From positions 20,267 through 84,266 of the forward strand of contig JAZNAG010000145.1 in assembly GCA_045586405.1 (NCBI GenBank): DNA of 64,000 nt. The letters are read 5' to 3'. The DNA is from SIG607 sp045586405 (GTDB taxonomy: Bacteria > Bacillota > Clostridia > Oscillospirales > Acutalibacteraceae). Shown here piece after piece: positions 16,997-24,444 of this stretch (positions are counted from its first letter, which is position 1; every line of letters starts with the position of its first letter). The notes beneath the pieces were generated by a model. That model was not told the DNA's origin, made no database searches, and saw only the letters and a list, made by a program, of their open reading frames with translations. The position numbers and the translations under genes are program-made.

Positions 16997-19066
16997 ATGA
17001 AATTTCCCGAAATAAATCAGGAGCACAGCAGGGCTCACAAAATAACGGGTGTTACAGGTACCGCTTCCGCAATACACCCTGCTTTTCACTCTATTGACCG
17101 ACTTCAAGACAGTCTTAATGTTTTCAACAAAGACGGTATTTTAACAAACAGAAACGGTTTTTTAAAAACCTGCAAAGATAATCTTGTTGATTTTACGGTT
17201 TCGTCTACAAAAGAGCAGGTATTCTTTGCTGACTTCCCCTTTACCGAAATCGACGGATACAACACCCTGGCAGTTCTTACAAGAGAAGAGGTTTTTTCAA
17301 ACACCACTCTCGACTTTTTTGTGCTGGACGATTTTGGTAATATGAAAAAACTTTTTTATCACGAAATAGTTTCTGCCACCGGCCACACTACCTTTGAGAT
17401 AATAAATGCTTTTTTCATAAAGTCGTCTCCTCTTTCAGAAAGCGGTCTGTTTTTACTTATTCCGCTTATTCGTACAGATTTAAAAACAGGTGTCGTTACA
17501 AAAGAGCTTCGCTGTTTTGAATTTACCACCGATTATTCAAGTCTTGTTTTTGTAGATATGCCCAACCTTTACCGTCCTCTTATTATGAAACACGGACACG
17601 GAAACCGTTTTGATTTGGCAACCGATATTCCCGTTAAAGAAACCCAGTATCCCGAGGGAGTGAATATTTTAAACGGCTCTTTTGAAGCCGCTTTTACCGC
17701 CGACGGTTATTCCGATACCTTTAAACTTCCCGTCAGTCTTAAGGAACTGTATGCAATTATTATCCGCTATTATACTTCTGATGATAGCTATATGACTTTT
17801 GTTATTCCTGCAACAAGTACTGTTTCTCCCTCTTTGCCGTTTCTTGACATTCAGCTGTCTTTCAAGACAGACCGAGCAACAGGTACTATTCAGGCTGTAT
17901 CTCAAAACGGGGCTTTTGCACTTCCCCGCAACAAACTGCACAATTCTTTGAAAATCTATGCATATACTGATACAGGAAATAAGGCTTTCAGTCTTTTTGG
18001 TCATAGAGCAAAACCTATTGTTTCTGACCAGCGAATTTTTCTTGCGGGCGGAGAAGGTACAGAAAACAAGATATATTATTCGGGCAAAAACGAGCATCTA
18101 TACTACAGCGAGGAAAACAGCTTCTCGGTTGGCGACAGTTTGGATAAGGTTACGGCTCTTTCAAAGCAAGGCCGTTACATTGTAGCCTTTAAAGAAAACG
18201 AATTATACCGTATTACTGTTTCTGAATCAAAAGCAGTAAACAGAGCCACCCTTGTTGACGATGACTCGGTTAAGAAGGTGCCTCAACCCGATAAAAAAGT
18301 GGTAAGAATAAACGACAGTATCGGTTGTGACAGACCTGCCACAGTTAAAAACTGTTCAAACCGCCTTGTTTGGTATCACAGCAACGGCTGTGTTTATACA
18401 CTTTACGGCAGTAACTTATATACCGAAGGCAGTGTATACGAATTGGCGGGTGAAATTAAAGACAAGCTGAAAAGCCTTTCGGATGAGGATAAAGAATATA
18501 TCAGAGCCATAGAGGTTCACGGCAGATATGCTCTGGCGACCAATAAATCTATTTTTATTATGGACTCGCAGGTAAGCGGTTTTGCTTATCTTTTAGGACA
18601 CAAAAACCCCAACAAAAGCTACGGCGGTCTGCCCTGGTTTCATTGGCGACTGCCTGACAGTATGAATCTTTTGTGTTCTTACTCACGAAAAGGCGAAGAC
18701 TATTTTATACTGCGCAGTGACGACTATATACATTATGATATTGCCCATCTGACCGGCTCTCTTGACACAGTTTATGTGGACGGTGTCGAGAAAACTCAGT
18801 CCCCTGTATTTTTCTTTAACACTGCTTTAATTGGCGAAGACCAAAAGAAAACCGAAAAAATAAGTTTTTCTGCCTCTTTTAACGAGTTCGCCCAAGCCAC
18901 AATTTACGATATAAACGGTGATAAAGTAACACTGCCCGTTATGAACCACAAAAAATTTAAACTGTATCATATTCCGCTTAAGTTTCCCTCGGGCAAACTG
19001 GGAATTAAGTTCAAAGGAAGCGGAGAATTTTCGTTACATTATATTAAATGTCTTGTTAAAAATTAG
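16997..19066 (+). CDS. Large phage tail/nozzle-like structural protein
   Basis: A 689-residue protein, almost entirely beta-strand in appearance, with repeated blade-like segments (for example RPATVKNCSNRLVWYHSNG, YRAIEVHGRYALATNKSIF-type stretches and GLPWFHWRLPDS). This resembles the beta-propeller nozzle/stabilisation proteins of short-tailed phages (P22 gp10 or T7 gp12 type), but I cannot confirm the family by eye. No signal peptide or membrane segment is present. It follows the putative connector by 5 bases. If the analogy holds, the cassette encodes a short-tailed particle and would not need a tape-measure protein. Confidence 0.5.
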   Translation: MKFPEINQEHSRAHKITGVTGTASAIHPAFHSIDRLQDSLNVFNKDGILTNRNGFLKTCKDNLVDFTVSSTKEQVFFADFPFTEIDGYNTLAVLTREEVFSNTTLDFFVLDDFGNMKKLFYHEIVSATGHTTFEIINAFFIKSSPLSESGLFLLIPLIRTDLKTGVVTKELRCFEFTTDYSSLVFVDMPNLYRPLIMKHGHGNRFDLATDIPVKETQYPEGVNILNGSFEAAFTADGYSDTFKLPVSLKELYAIIIRYYTSDDSYMTFVIPATSTVSPSLPFLDIQLSFKTDRATGTIQAVSQNGAFALPRNKLHNSLKIYAYTDTGNKAFSLFGHRAKPIVSDQRIFLAGGEGTENKIYYSGKNEHLYYSEENSFSVGDSLDKVTALSKQGRYIVAFKENELYRITVSESKAVNRATLVDDDSVKKVPQPDKKVVRINDSIGCDRPATVKNCSNRLVWYHSNGCVYTLYGSNLYTEGSVYELAGEIKDKLKSLSDEDKEYIRAIEVHGRYALATNKSIFIMDSQVSGFAYLLGHKNPNKSYGGLPWFHWRLPDSMNLLCSYSRKGEDYFILRSDDYIHYDIAHLTGSLDTVYVDGVEKTQSPVFFFNTALIGEDQKKTEKISFSASFNEFAQATIYDINGDKVTLPVMNHKKFKLYHIPLKFPSGKLGIKFKGSGEFSLHYIKCLVKN

Positions 19067-19079
19067 AAGGTGAGATTTT

Positions 19080-20216
19080 ATGAAACGCATTTTATCGGTT
19101 GTTCTTTGTCTTTTACTGCTTTGCGGCTGCAGCAGAAAAACCGAAACCTCCACTGACGAATATGAAGACTATTTTTACGGAATCTGGATAACCTATGCCG
19201 AACTTTCAAACCTTGCTAAAGATGATTTTGAGAAAGGCTTTGAAGAGGTGTGTAAAAATTCAAAAGAGCTTGGCGCCACAGCACTTTTTGTGCACGTACG
19301 CGCCTTTTGTGACAGCGTTTATCCGTCACAGCTTTTTCCTATGTGTGATTATTTAGCTTCTCTTGATTATGATCCCCTTCAAAAAATGATTACCCTTTGT
19401 AAAAAATACTCTCTTCAGTTTCACGCCTGGATAAACCCGTACCGCGTAGCAACATCAGCCGATATGTCTTTACTGAAAAACTCCTCACCTGCAAAGAAAA
19501 ACCCTGAACTTTTGCTAAGCTGTTCACAAGGGCTTTATCTTGATCCGTCAAGCAAGCACGCGCGGCTTTTAATTCTTGACGGCATAAAAGAGTTAACAAA
19601 CAACTACTCTGTAGACGGTATACATTTTGACGACTATTTTTATCCCACCACAGACGAAAACTGCGACGCAAAAAGCTATACCGCCTATAAAAACTCTTGC
19701 AAAAACCCCCTGCCCCTTGACGATTTCCGCAGAGTAAACGTCACTTTGCTGATTTCAGATGTTGCCTTGTATCTTGACAGCTTGAACAAAAAAATTGCGT
19801 TTACTGTAAGCCCTGCCGCCGATATAGAAAAAAATCATAATGAGCTCTATGCCGATATAGGTGGCTGGTGCAGAGCAGGATATCTTGACGCGGTAATCCC
19901 TCAGCTTTATTTTGGTTTTTTATATCCTGACGAAAAGTTTTCCTTTGAAAGATTACTGCTTGACTGGATAAACCTTACGGCAGATTTCAGGGTAAAGCTT
20001 TACATAGGTCTCGCGCCTTACAAGCTTGACACTTTAACCGCGCCTGATTCTTACGAATGGCGAAACGGTACCGACATTGTAGCAAGGCAGATAACCCATA
20101 TAAAAAATCAGGCAGACGTAGACGGCGCAGTGCTGTTTTCTTACTCTCATATTTTTAAAAACAGCCAAAGCGCCATACTTCAAAAAGAAAAAATAATTCA
20201 AAGTATTAAGGAGTAA
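19080..20216 (+). CDS. Lipoprotein glycoside-hydrolase-like protein (GHL10/DUF187 family)
   Basis: A 378-residue exported lipoprotein: signal peptide residues 1-15 with lipobox LLCGC, then a TIM-barrel domain of the GHL10 (DUF187) family, seen in GIWITYAELSNLAK, ALFVHVRAFCDSVYPSQLFP, FHAWINPYRV and the signature VDGIHFDDYFYP. The characterised relative DigH (YddW) of E. coli cleaves stem-less peptidoglycan glycan strands. The gene is directly upstream of a holin, exactly where a phage endolysin normally lies, so a role in wall opening is inferred. No separate amidase or muramidase is present. The lipid anchor is unusual for a lysis enzyme. An alternative is a captured host wall-remodelling gene. 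Confidence 0.82.
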   Translation: MKRILSVVLCLLLLCGCSRKTETSTDEYEDYFYGIWITYAELSNLAKDDFEKGFEEVCKNSKELGATALFVHVRAFCDSVYPSQLFPMCDYLASLDYDPLQKMITLCKKYSLQFHAWINPYRVATSADMSLLKNSSPAKKNPELLLSCSQGLYLDPSSKHARLLILDGIKELTNNYSVDGIHFDDYFYPTTDENCDAKSYTAYKNSCKNPLPLDDFRRVNVTLLISDVALYLDSLNKKIAFTVSPAADIEKNHNELYADIGGWCRAGYLDAVIPQLYFGFLYPDEKFSFERLLLDWINLTADFRVKLYIGLAPYKLDTLTAPDSYEWRNGTDIVARQITHIKNQADVDGAVLFSYSHIFKNSQSAILQKEKIIQSIKE

Positions 20217-20219
20217 AAA

Positions 20220-20465
20220 ATGTATAATATTTCAAAAGGCACAATTATTAGAACGATTATGCTTACCATTGTGCTTCTAAACATAATTCTCGAAAAATTC
20301 GGTTTTGACATTATCAATACAGGAGAAAGCACCGTTGCGGGTATTGTTGAAATGCTTATTGAAATAGGCTCTATAATCGCTTCCTGGTGGTACAACAACA
20401 GTTACACCGAAAAGGCCAGAAAAGCCGACCGATTTTTTAAAGCTTTAAAAGAAACAGAGAATTGA
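20220..20465 (+). CDS. SPP1-type phage holin
   Basis: An 81-residue membrane protein of the SPP1 holin family: N-terminal NISKGTIIRTIMLTIVLLNIILEKFGF (first membrane span), a short loop, then VEMLIEIGSIIASWWYNNSYTEKARKAD (second span and the conserved WWYNNS(Y/F)TxxAxKAD end). Holins form membrane lesions that time phage lysis. It starts 4 bases after the glycosidase-like gene behind AAGGAG and is the last gene of the cassette, followed by a terminator. Confidence 0.9.
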   Translation: MYNISKGTIIRTIMLTIVLLNIILEKFGFDIINTGESTVAGIVEMLIEIGSIIASWWYNNSYTEKARKADRFFKALKETEN

Positions 20466-20487
20466 CAAAAAGCATATTAAACAGTAA

Positions 20488-20523
20488 AATAGTAGGTAGC
20501 GAAAGCTATCTACTATTTTTTTT
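20488..20523 (+). terminator. Terminator closing the phage-derived cassette
   Basis: AATAGTAGGTAGC (20488-20500) and GCTATCTACTATT (20505-20517) pair around a GAAA tetraloop with one G-T pair, followed by eight T. The manA ribosome site begins immediately after it. Confidence 0.92.
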
Positions 20524-20534
20524 GGAGTTTTATT

Positions 20535-21485
20535 ATGAGTGAAATTTTACGCCTTTCTCCCGCTTTTAAAGATTATCTTTGGGGCGGACAAAATCTAAAG
20601 AATAAATTCAATGTAAGCGATATGGATAAGGTGGCTGAGGCTTGGGTTTTTTCTACCCATAAGGACGGCAACTCGATTGTTTCGGGCGGTTCTTTTGACG
20701 GTATGACCTTTAGCAAAGCCCTTGCTGATATGGGCGATGATGCCCTTGGCAAAAATGCAAAAGACTTTGAAATGTTTCCTCAGATGATTAAGATAATCGA
20801 CGCCGAGCAAAGCCTTTCTATTCAGGTGCATCCCAGTGATGAATATGCCCTTGAAAACGAAGGTCAGTACGGCAAAACTGAGATGTGGTATATACTTGAC
20901 GCCAGAGAGGGCGCAGGAATTTATTACGGCGTTAAAGAGGAAATTTCGGCAGAGCAGTTTAAAAAATCTATAGATGATAACACCATAGAAGACGTTTTAC
21001 GCTTTGCGCCCTGCAAAGCGGGGGATTGCTTCTTTATACCTTCCGGTACCATTCACGCCATTGGCGCAGGTCTTTTAATAGCCGAGGTACAGCAGAATTC
21101 AAACGTTACGTACAGAGTGTACGATTTCGGCAGAGTCGGCGCAGACGGAAAACCGAGAGAGCTTCACACCGAAAAGGCTATGAAGGTATCTAACCTTACA
21201 CCTATTAAAGAGGAAAACAAGGCTGTAGCTACTCCCCTTGAAAACGGAAGTGAAGTTTTACTCAGCTCCTGCCCTTATTTCAAGGCAACCAAAATAGCAA
21301 TAAAGGGCGTACATAAGTTTACACCTGCTGACAGCTTTGTTTGTGTTTTTGTTATAAAGGGTGAAGGCAGTATAAACGGCGAAAAATTCGGTCAGTACGA
21401 TACATTTTTTGTACCTGCCGATTTCGGTGAGGTTTCTTTACAGGGTGATTTTGAAGCCATTATCACCGACTGTCCCGGTATTTAA
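20535..21485 (+). CDS. manA: Mannose-6-phosphate isomerase, class I
   Basis: Converts mannose 6-phosphate to fructose 6-phosphate, using zinc. The 316-residue protein is the short Firmicutes type (YvyI/Pmi-like). It begins LRLSPAFKDYLWGG, has the zinc ligands in SIQVHPSDEYA and YGKTEMWYIL, and the later ligand region in FIPSGTIHAIGAGLLIAEVQQ. GGAG at 20524 serves as ribosome site just behind the terminator of the phage cassette, so its own promoter is not obvious; read-through past the terminator or a promoter inside the holin region is possible. Confidence 0.95.
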   Translation: MSEILRLSPAFKDYLWGGQNLKNKFNVSDMDKVAEAWVFSTHKDGNSIVSGGSFDGMTFSKALADMGDDALGKNAKDFEMFPQMIKIIDAEQSLSIQVHPSDEYALENEGQYGKTEMWYILDAREGAGIYYGVKEEISAEQFKKSIDDNTIEDVLRFAPCKAGDCFFIPSGTIHAIGAGLLIAEVQQNSNVTYRVYDFGRVGADGKPRELHTEKAMKVSNLTPIKEENKAVATPLENGSEVLLSSCPYFKATKIAIKGVHKFTPADSFVCVFVIKGEGSINGEKFGQYDTFFVPADFGEVSLQGDFEAIITDCPGI

Positions 21486-21499
21486 ACATAGCTTTAAAT

Positions 21500-21546
21500 A
21501 ATTAAAGGCGCACTTCATATAGAAGCGCGCCTTTAATTATTTTTTC
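21500..21546. terminator. Bidirectional terminator between manA and the TM2 gene
   Basis: AATTAAAGGCGC (21500-21511) and GCGCCTTTAATT (21527-21538) form a perfect 12-bp stem, with ATTTTTTCT after it on the plus strand and an A-rich stretch before it that gives U residues on the other strand. The two flanking genes are convergent. Confidence 0.9.
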
Positions 21547-21555
21547 TATTTTTAA

Positions 21556-21951
21556 TTAGAAAACAAAATATGGATTAGGTTTAAATAAAATGGTAATAAA
21601 ATCTATAAAAACTCCAATACCAAAAAGACCTGCTGTAAATAAATACAGCACACCCAATCCTGCTTTACCTTCGTAAAACTTATGCGCACCCAAGAAGCCC
21701 AAGAAGAAACATAAAATAAGTGCAACCCATTTGTTTTTAGGTCTGCCATATCCCATAGCGCCGTTTTGGTTAACATTTGAGTTAACATTATTGTTATCAT
21801 TATTGATAACTATGCTTGGCTGTTGTGTTTGAGCCTTGATTTCCTCCACTTGTCTGCCACAATGTGTGCACAATACAGCATCCTCTGCTATTTTCTCACC
21901 ACAATGTTTACAAAATTTTGTTTTTGCCTCTTGTGTTGTATTATTTTCCAT
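21556..21951 (-). CDS. Zinc-ribbon and TM2 domain membrane protein
   Basis: A 131-residue protein with an N-terminal zinc ribbon (FCKHCGEKIAEDAVLCTHCG, four cysteines in CxxC pairs), an N/Q-rich linker (NNDNNNVNSNVNQNG) and a TM2 domain of two membrane spans (KNKWVALILCFFLGFLGAHKFYEGKAGLG...). TM2 proteins are small membrane proteins of unknown biochemical role. ATG 21951 is preferred over the upstream GTG because AAAGGAG lies 9 bases before it. It is the last gene of a three-gene minus-strand operon that starts with a lipoprotein. Confidence 0.88.
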   Translation of the reverse strand: MENNTTQEAKTKFCKHCGEKIAEDAVLCTHCGRQVEEIKAQTQQPSIVINNDNNNVNSNVNQNGAMGYGRPKNKWVALILCFFLGFLGAHKFYEGKAGLGVLYLFTAGLFGIGVFIDFITILFKPNPYFVF

Positions 21952-21973
21952 CACTATTTTCTCCTTTTTTATT

Positions 21974-22387
21974 TTAAGTTGTTTTATTGATTTTCTTTTG
22001 ATTTCCTGCTCCTATAAACGTAAGTATAACAACAGGTATGCCAAAAACAAGACAAATCGGCGAACATATAGTGCCTATCAAATATATTATCGTCGCAACT
22101 GTTGCAAGGCTTTCTTTACTTGTAGTATAAGCAATCCACGAAAAAATACATCCTATAATAAATAATCCATTATGCACAAATAATGTAACTGCGAGTACAT
22201 ATAAATAATTCCTTATAGCGAGATCTATACTAATTAACTTAAATGTTGCCTCGAAAAAGCCGCCCACAGTATTTATTATGCTTTCTCCTCCGGCATTAAG
22301 TATAGTCAGCCCAACAAGTGTCCATAATAACACTGTTGTATAAATAGATGATATAATATTTGCCGCCAAAAACATTTTACTTCTCAT
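21974..22387 (-). CDS. Four-span membrane protein of unknown function
   Basis: A 137-residue hydrophobic protein with about four membrane segments (residues 7-29, 62-80, 84-93/97-110 and 113-128) and a lysine-rich C terminus. I recognise no family. It lies between the lipoprotein and TM2 genes, with short gaps on both sides, so all three are probably one transcript controlled by the divergent HTH repressor. A small envelope or stress role is possible but not shown. Confidence 0.7.
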   Translation of the reverse strand: MRSKMFLAANIISSIYTTVLLWTLVGLTILNAGGESIINTVGGFFEATFKLISIDLAIRNYLYVLAVTLFVHNGLFIIGCIFSWIAYTTSKESLATVATIIYLIGTICSPICLVFGIPVVILTFIGAGNQKKINKTT

Positions 22388-22420
22388 TACAATATCCTCG
22401 TCATTAACACTAAAGATGAT

Positions 22421-22858
22421 TTATTCGCCGACTTCTGCAAGTTTTCCGGCGATTCTTAATACTTCTTTAGAATATTCCAAAGCATCATTTGTTCCTTCAA
22501 TGCTTTTTGCTATCTTGTCAGCTTTTTCAGTCCATTTGGTTAAATCTGCCAACATTTTAGTGTATTCTGTCAATATGGTTATGTCCGTTGGGTTTTCTTT
22601 TTGCCTTTTTACAATAGCTATATAATCGTCCACCCATTTTTCATAATCCTTTAAAAATTCTTTCCATTCAGCACTGTCGCCACTTTCTTCTTCAGAGTTA
22701 GTTTGATTGATATCAACATTCTCTTCTGATTCAAATGATTCTGAATTAGTTTCTATTACCTCGGAACTACTATCAAGTTTATCGTTGCCGTTGCAAGCTA
22801 CTAAAGACATAATCATCAATACAGTTAGTATCAAACATACCAATTTTTTCACTTTCAT
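22421..22858 (-). CDS. Lipoprotein with helical C-terminal domain (DUF6591-like)
   Basis: A 145-residue lipoprotein. Residues 1-21 form a signal peptide with lipobox SLVAC, followed by a Ser/Glu-rich linker and a helical domain (EWKEFLKDYEKWVDDYIAIVKRQKENP...YTKMLADLTKWTEKADKIAKS). The layout resembles DUF6591-type clostridial lipoproteins of unknown role. AAGGAGGG precedes the start. It is the first gene of the minus-strand operon and is driven by a consensus promoter whose spacer contains a probable operator. Confidence 0.75.
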   Translation of the reverse strand: MKVKKLVCLILTVLMIMSLVACNGNDKLDSSSEVIETNSESFESEENVDINQTNSEEESGDSAEWKEFLKDYEKWVDDYIAIVKRQKENPTDITILTEYTKMLADLTKWTEKADKIAKSIEGTNDALEYSKEVLRIAGKLAEVGE

Positions 22859-22881
22859 CCCTCCTTAAACTTGGCATTAAC

Positions 22882-22950
22882 ATTATACACCTAAAGGTTA
22901 ACTTTGTCAATCTTTAGGTTGTTAAAGTTAACCTTTAAATGCAATATAAT
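22882..22950. promoter_or_regulatory. Divergent promoters with paired operator
   Basis: Minus strand: -35 TTGACA (22910-22905), 17-base spacer, -10 TATAAT (22887-22882), a perfect consensus promoter for the lipoprotein operon. Plus strand: -10 TATAAT (22945-22950) with a poor -35 for the HTH gene. AAAGGTTAACTTT (22893-22905) lies in the first spacer, and its exact reverse complement AAAGTTAACCTTT (22924-22936) overlaps the second promoter. The 13-base pair is the likely operator set of the adjacent HTH protein. Confidence 0.85.
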
Positions 22951-22979
22951 ATCTATAGGCATTATTAAGGAGAGATTCT

Positions 22980-23297
22980 ATGTTAGAAATAGATTTGGTT
23001 GCTATTGGAAACCGCATTTCCATAGAGCGCAAACGCAATAATATTACCCAAGAGCAATTAGCTGAAAAAATGAATGTGTCTATACAAATGATATCTAATC
23101 TTGAACGAGGAAATAAAGCAATTAAAATAAACAATCTTTTAAATCTATCTCAAATTTTAGGAGTAAGTACCGACTATATCCTAACAGGCAATAAAAACTC
23201 ATCAGAAAGATCGGAGTTATCAAATAAACTGTCTAAATTATCTAATGAGGATTATTTACTAATTGAAACTTTGATTAAAAAACTTTCTAAAAACTAA
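22980..23297 (+). CDS. XRE-family HTH transcriptional regulator
   Basis: A 105-residue regulator. Residues 8-63 form a Cro/CI-type helix-turn-helix (IGNRISIERKRNNITQEQLAEKMNVSIQMISNLERGNKAI...LGVSTDYILTG) and the rest is a short helical tail for dimerisation. It starts at ATG 22980 behind AAGGAGAG. It is divergent from the lipoprotein operon and shares with it a region holding two inverted operator copies, so it probably represses both that operon and itself. No sensor domain is present. Confidence 0.9.
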   Translation: MLEIDLVAIGNRISIERKRNNITQEQLAEKMNVSIQMISNLERGNKAIKINNLLNLSQILGVSTDYILTGNKNSSERSELSNKLSKLSNEDYLLIETLIKKLSKN

Positions 23298-23334
23298 AAT
23301 TAAGGATATCAGTAAAGTATAAAGCAACACAAAA

Positions 23335-23372
23335 AAACGGTAGCGTTCCCTTAAGGGATCGTTACCGTTTTC
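23335..23372 (+). terminator. Terminator of the XRE regulator gene
   Basis: AAACGGTAGCG (23335-23345) pairs with CGTTACCGTTT (23360-23370), extended by CCC/GGG, with a TTAA loop and a following TTTTCT. One G-T pair and one mismatch are present. Confidence 0.8.
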
Positions 23373-23383
23373 TATATATGCTG

Positions 23384-23419
23384 AAGGCACACCTTTGACG
23401 AAAGTGTGCCTTTGTTTCT
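23384..23419 (+). terminator. Second hairpin with T-rich tail
   Basis: AAGGCACAC (23384-23392) pairs with GTGTGCCTT (23404-23412), then TGTTTCTTTT follows. It lies between convergent genes and may back up the first terminator. Confidence 0.6.
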
Positions 23420-23420
23420 T

Positions 23421-23600
23421 TTATTCTTCTACTGCTTCCTCTTCTTCGAGTTCGTCAGATTCAATAACCAGCTCTTTAATTTCGCCGGTAAGCTCTTTCT
23501 TCTTCTTAACAAGAGTATAAACACCGTAAGCGGCAGCGCCGGCAATAACAACAGCGCCTGTAGCAATTAAAACTTTTTGAGTAAGAGTTAAATCTTTCAT
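23421..23600 (-). CDS. Small single-span membrane protein with acidic tail
   Basis: A 59-residue protein that starts at ATG 23600, behind GGGAGG. Residues 8-29 (KVLIATGAVVIAGAAAYGVYTLV) form one membrane span, then a lysine cluster and a strongly acidic C terminus (ESDELEEEEAVEE). I recognise no family. A much longer frame upstream overlaps the neighbouring HTH gene and lacks a ribosome site, so I reject that extension. Confidence 0.7.
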   Translation of the reverse strand: MKDLTLTQKVLIATGAVVIAGAAAYGVYTLVKKKKELTGEIKELVIESDELEEEEAVEE

Positions 23601-23656
23601 TATTTTTTTCCTCCCGTACATCTTTATATTTAGTATATCATAGAAATTTGTAAAAA

Positions 23657-24271
23657 TCAATAGTTGTCGGTTTTGGGTTTTTTCTTCAGCCTTGACCACA
23701 GGATAATTATTATCTGCGCAGGAATGCCAAGGGTGAAAAGGTGCCATACCAATTTGCCTGTAAACAGTATAACCGTTAAGAATATTGACGAAAGTACAGT
23801 CCACATAATTACCGATATAATAAGGTAATTAAAACGGCGGTTGCCCCATATAGAATTAAATATAAGAGAAACTATTGCCGAGGCGGGTACTGCATAAACG
23901 AAAACCAGCCAGTTTAGGTTGTTTTGGGCAAACAAATCTATATTCATATAGATAAACAGCGCTACAAGCCAAACCAGAACCACCGATATAAGACTGATTA
24001 CCGTACGGTTGTTACGGCTGACCTTACGGCCCTCTTTTTTAAGCAATTTATATTCTTTATGCTCTCTTGTTATAAGGTAATCAACCGTTACCGAAAAGGT
24101 GTCGGCTATTTTTTTAAGTGCCGCTATATCGGGTACAGACTCTGCCCTTTCCCACTTGGAAACAGCCTTATCGGTATAATTTATTTTACCTGCAAGTTCT
24201 ATCTGCGTCATTTTACGACTGCGTCTGAGCTCTTGTATATTTACCGCAATAGCTTCTTTGATTTCTTGCAT
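23657..24271 (-). CDS. Membrane-bound XRE-family regulator
   Basis: A 204-residue protein combining an N-terminal XRE helix-turn-helix (about 7-66: NIQELRRSRKMTQIELAGKINYTDKAVSKWERAESVPDIAALKKIADTF, typical of clostridial HTH proteins with the KAVSKWER helix) and a C-terminal region with four membrane spans (about 88-107, 117-137, 146-168 and 172-190). Such architecture suggests a regulator that senses envelope state or a membrane signal. AAAGGAGG precedes the start. Its extended -10 promoter faces away from the divergent E2-like gene. Confidence 0.85.
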   Translation of the reverse strand: MQEIKEAIAVNIQELRRSRKMTQIELAGKINYTDKAVSKWERAESVPDIAALKKIADTFSVTVDYLITREHKEYKLLKKEGRKVSRNNRTVISLISVVLVWLVALFIYMNIDLFAQNNLNWLVFVYAVPASAIVSLIFNSIWGNRRFNYLIISVIMWTVLSSIFLTVILFTGKLVWHLFTLGIPAQIIIILWSRLKKKPKTDNY

Positions 24272-24299
24272 AAAGCCGCCTCCTTTTTTCGTTTTTTAA

Positions 24300-24328
24300 A
24301 TTATACCATTTTTTCTGTCTTAAATCAA
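24300..24328 (-). promoter_or_regulatory. Promoter of the membrane-bound regulator
   Basis: Minus strand: -35 TTGATT (24328-24323), 17-base spacer, -10 TATAAT (24305-24300) preceded by TGG, an extended -10. Confidence 0.75.
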
Positions 24329-24381
24329 GAGTTTATCTTATTTTAGGAAGGTTGAGTTTTCAACATTGTTCGACTTTTTAT

Positions 24382-24410
24382 TTGACTTTAGCGACAAAAA
24401 AATATATAAT
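24382..24410 (+). promoter_or_regulatory. Promoter of the E2-like/SLOG gene pair
   Basis: -35 TTGACT (24382-24387), 17-base spacer, -10 TATAAT (24405-24410), 34 bases before the start codon at 24445. Confidence 0.8.
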
Positions 24411-24444
24411 GTATGTATAAATCTTTTTAATGAGGAGAATCTTT

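Noticed and set aside
11687..20465. Complete active prophage
   Set aside because: No integrase, repressor, replication genes or flanking direct repeats are visible, and the integrase at 62296 belongs to a separate element 42 kb away.
23601..23804. Longer version of the 59-residue membrane protein
   Set aside because: The extension overlaps the HTH membrane-regulator gene on the same strand and has no ribosome site; GGGAGG marks ATG 23600.
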